Assembly: GCA_017390595.1 (NCBI GenBank) | Contig: JAFPBC010000188.1 | Coordinates: 1 to 17,291, forward strand | Reading direction: 5' to 3' | DNA: 17,291 nt | Origin: Selenomonadales bacterium | GTDB taxonomy: Bacteria > Bacillota > Negativicutes > RGIG982 | Shown here: positions 15,303 to 17,291 of the stretch, piece by piece | Layout: the number at the start of each line of letters is the position of its first letter | How positions within the stretch are numbered: the first letter of the stretch is position 1 | The notes under the pieces: generated by a model | The model's input: the letters and a program-made list of their open reading frames with translations, nothing else | Told to the model about the DNA's origin: nothing | The model's database searches: none | Position numbers and translations under genes: made by a program

Positions 15303-15926
15303 TTAGCCTCGCAAATGACCCGCATCATTTACCAGCTCTACGATCATAGACGAACGCGCACCTTCCGAGGTATAATACGCGATCTTATTGACAGCCGTAT
15401 TGTCTTGGCGGATCGACCAAACATTAGCAAGCGACATACCGAGCGCATGACACAAGATCGTTCGGATAGCCGCACCATGCGACACGACAACGACTGTCTC
15501 ATCGGGGTGTTTGTCGATCAGTTTTTCGATACCGCTTACAGCTCTTTTTTGTACCTGCTGAAAATTCTCCCCACCGGGTACTTCAATATTGGCAGGATCG
15601 GTAAATATCTTGTCGATCTGTCCGCGCGCACCGATATCGAGACTGGAAAATGACGAACCTTCCCACTCCCCGAACGATATCTCGCGAAACTCTGCCATCG
15701 GGATAACATCAAGCTGGTGTTCTTTGGCGATCGCTTTTGCCGTATAGATAGCACGAGTAAGGTCGCTCGCATAGACAGCCGCGATCTCTTCACTCGCCAA
15801 TCGTTTGGCGACCAGTTCAGCTTGATGTTTGCCTTTATCATTCAAGGGAATATCGGTCTGGCCTTGGTAACGATGTGTTACGTTCCAATCCGTCTCCCCG
15901 TGTCTTACAAAAATAATTCGAGTCAT
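15303..15926 (-). CDS. cobC: Histidine phosphatase, probable alpha-ribazole phosphatase (CobC-like)
   Basis: A 207-residue phosphoglycerate-mutase-like phosphatase. The phospho-accepting His9 sits in RHG (8-10); Arg58, Glu82 in REISFGEWEG and His150 in VSHGAAIRT complete the active site. CobC removes the phosphate from alpha-ribazole-5'-phosphate, or from the cobalamin phosphate made by CobS, in B12 nucleotide-loop assembly. The family is broad, so the role is taken mainly from its neighbours cobS and the cbiB-like gene. The ATG at 15926 has TAGGTG 7 nt upstream. It is separated from cobS by 112 nt, but only 15 nt lie between it and polC, so read-through into polC is likely. Confidence 0.8.
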   Translation of the reverse strand: MTRIIFVRHGETDWNVTHRYQGQTDIPLNDKGKHQAELVAKRLASEEIAAVYASDLTRAIYTAKAIAKEHQLDVIPMAEFREISFGEWEGSSFSSLDIGARGQIDKIFTDPANIEVPGGENFQQVQKRAVSGIEKLIDKHPDETVVVVSHGAAIRTILCHALGMSLANVWSIRQDNTAVNKIAYYTSEGARSSMIVELVNDAGHLRG

Positions 15927-15969
15927 ATCTTTTCACCTACTACTCGTTTTGATCATTTTGCCAATCTAT

Positions 15970-15996
15970 ATTTTATCATGGTATTACCTTACCATG
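15970..15996 (-). promoter_or_regulatory. Weak promoter candidate with overlapping dyad upstream of cobC
   Basis: An extended -10-like TGATAAAAT (15970-15978) lacks a convincing -35. It is overlapped by the 20-nt inverted repeat CATGGTA-N6-TACCATG (15977-15996). No U-tract follows the repeat, so it is not a terminator; an operator or an RNA hairpin is possible. The site would drive cobC and polC. Confidence 0.3.
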
Positions 15997-16038
15997 CACA
16001 AAAACACAGCTGACATACCATTTTGCACGATACTTATT

Positions 16039-16800
16039 TTAACGGTAATTGGTGATAAACACCAACAATATCAGTACCATTAATTCTATCGTTTCGTTGA
16101 TAGCGCCATACACATCACCCGTCAGACCACCCAATACACGAGTTACGTATCTGCCCAGACAAAGCGTACCACAGACAGCTCCTATCCCGCAAATAAGCGA
16201 CGATATCCCGAACGGAAGCAAACATACTACTGTGCAGCCTGCCGCGACAAAGAGTGTCGTGTTATTCGCGCACAGTTGGAACATCTTGCCGATGCCGTCG
16301 GGACGCGCATACGGGAATCTGACGATCGCTATTACCATAGCCAATTTTCCGAGAACTGCCGCCATAAAAAAGGCCATCGGAATATACGCGTGCGGTATCG
16401 ACATCAACATTGCCCATTTCAGTAATGCAAGCATCACAAAACCGACAACACCGTTCGCACCGACACGACTGTCTTTCATAATGACAAGCATCTTCTCACG
16501 ATCTCGTCCCGAGAACACACCATCCATCGTATCCATGAATCCGTCACACGTCAATCCTCCGCCAAAATACAGCCACAATGCCAAAAGAATAGCCGATAAC
16601 GCCGCTGTGGGAATCGTGACCCCCACGAACGGCAATACGAATATCAACAGATACGATACAAGTGCCATGACCGCTCCGACGGACGCACCAACGAGCGGAA
16701 AATATCGTACACTGCGAGAAAAGCGTTCATTCGACCAGTCGTTTTGGCGTACGATACGAATCCTGGAGAGAAATTGCAAGCCTGTCAAAAACGACTGCAT
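16039..16800 (-). CDS. cobS: Adenosylcobinamide-GDP ribazoletransferase (cobalamin synthase CobS)
   Basis: A 253-residue polytopic membrane protein that joins adenosylcobinamide-GDP and alpha-ribazole (or its phosphate) to form adenosylcobalamin (or its phosphate), with release of GMP. The catalytic acidic motif CDGFMDTMDGVFSG shows D86, D90 and D93, followed by RDREKMLVIMKDSRVGANGV (99-118). RFPYARPDGIG (161-171) and the C-terminal GGLTGDVYGA (224-233) are also typical. Several hydrophobic segments are evident, the first clear ones near 38-60 and 62-80. ATG at 16800 is preferred to TTG at 16803 because GGGAGG lies 9 nt upstream. Its ATG overlaps the TGA of the cbiB-like gene by one base (TGATG), so the two are translationally coupled. 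Confidence 0.95.
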   Translation of the reverse strand: MQSFLTGLQFLSRIRIVRQNDWSNERFSRSVRYFPLVGASVGAVMALVSYLLIFVLPFVGVTIPTAALSAILLALWLYFGGGLTCDGFMDTMDGVFSGRDREKMLVIMKDSRVGANGVVGFVMLALLKWAMLMSIPHAYIPMAFFMAAVLGKLAMVIAIVRFPYARPDGIGKMFQLCANNTTLFVAAGCTVVCLLPFGISSLICGIGAVCGTLCLGRYVTRVLGGLTGDVYGAINETIELMVLILLVFITNYR

Positions 16801-17291
16801 CAAACGCCGCCTCCCATCATCTTGATCACAACACCGATCAAACAGAATAGAATTACCACCGTATACAAAAGTCGTATCGCTTTATCAATATGCTCTTCGC
16901 TAACTTGCTCCGATGCATCTCCGATATATTCTCGCTCGACTTCTTTTCCATTGCAGCAAGTCGTACCACCCAATCGAATATTGAGCGCACCTGCCATAGC
17001 AGCTTCAGTACATCCGCCATTGGGACCGGGATACTTATCAGCATCGCGGCGGATCATCGCGACTGCTTGCCTCGTGTCAAAACGAAGAATAGACGATGCG
17101 GCGACCATCAGCATAGCCGTGATACGTGCAGGAATGTAGTTGAGCACTTCATCCATCTTCGCCGCCGCATAACCAAATTCGGCATATTTTTCATCTTGGC
17201 AAGGAAAAAGAGAACTTGCCCCATGTGCTACACAATACATGAACGCTAAAGGAAAATCTCCCAACATAAAATAAAAAAGCGGAGAAATGAC
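16800..17291 (-). CDS. cbiB: CbiB/CobD-like adenosylcobinamide-phosphate synthase, divergent, N-terminus outside window
   Basis: The C-terminal 163 residues are visible; the frame is open to the window edge. CbiB is an integral membrane enzyme that attaches aminopropanol phosphate (or ethanolamine phosphate) to adenosylcobyric acid. Family marks are SPLFYFMLGDFPLAF at the visible start, DEVLNYIPARI (47-57), RRDADKYPGPNGG (81-93), EAAMAGALNIRLGG (96-109) and YIGD (122-125), with a final membrane helix (about 140-157). The normally conserved NTLDSMVGY stretch is replaced at about residues 22-31 by AHGASSLFPC, with no change in length and no better reading in another frame. Cysteines appear at several altered sites (20, 31, 94, 112, 113). 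The upstream neighbour cannot be seen. It may be a working variant or a paralogue with a changed role. Confidence 0.82.
   Translation of the reverse strand, partial: VISPLFYFMLGDFPLAFMYCVAHGASSLFPCQDEKYAEFGYAAAKMDEVLNYIPARITAMLMVAASSILRFDTRQAVAMIRRDADKYPGPNGGCTEAAMAGALNIRLGGTTCCNGKEVEREYIGDASEQVSEEHIDKAIRLLYTVVILFCLIGVVIKMMGGGV
16810..16815 (-). promoter_or_regulatory. Ribosome binding site of cobS inside the cbiB-like gene
   Basis: GGGAGG lies within the last codons of the upstream gene, 9 nt before the cobS ATG at 16800. It supports that start and coupled translation. Confidence 0.7.

Overview
This window comes from a low-to-moderate G+C Gram-positive-lineage bacterium. The most likely source is an anaerobic Negativicutes member (Selenomonas/Mitsuokella/Megamonas type). 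I infer this from the PolC replicase, the gene order polC-rimP-nusA-ylxR-ylxQ-infB-rbfA-nrnA-truB-ribF-rpsO-pnp, strong AGGAGG-type ribosome binding sites, and an anaerobe-type cobalamin pathway next to it. The genus is not proven. All 15 recognised protein genes lie on the minus strand, so the region reads from right to left.

Right end (17291 to about 15300): the C-terminal part of a CbiB/CobD-like protein, cobS (cobalamin synthase) and a CobC-type histidine phosphatase. Together they are late steps of cobalamin (vitamin B12) synthesis. The phosphatase gene ends 15 nt before polC, so B12 genes lead directly into the replicative DNA polymerase gene. The usual Bacillus neighbours upstream of polC (dxr-rseP-proS) are absent. 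This PolC is 1224 residues long and lacks the 3'-5' exonuclease domain that normally interrupts its PHP domain.

Middle (11612 to 3685): the transcription/translation operon rimP, nusA, ylxR (rnpM), ylxQ, infB, rbfA, nrnA, truB, ribF. Genes overlap or lie a few bases apart, so they are probably co-transcribed. A strong extended -10 promoter sits between polC and rimP. Just after it come an eight-codon reading frame and an intrinsic terminator, a layout that suggests transcription attenuation of the whole operon.

Left part (3684 to 1): rpsO has its own strong promoter, a structured leader that may bind S15, and its own terminator. pnp follows, with a sigma-H-like promoter candidate in front and a strong terminator behind. 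At the left edge is a nitrilase gene that runs out of the window. It has its own promoter candidate and no obvious link to its neighbours.

No tRNA, rRNA, CRISPR array, insertion sequence or phage gene was seen. No gene-free stretch exceeds about 210 bases. The long plus-strand reading frames are in-register antisense shadows of pnp, infB, nusA/ylxR and polC.
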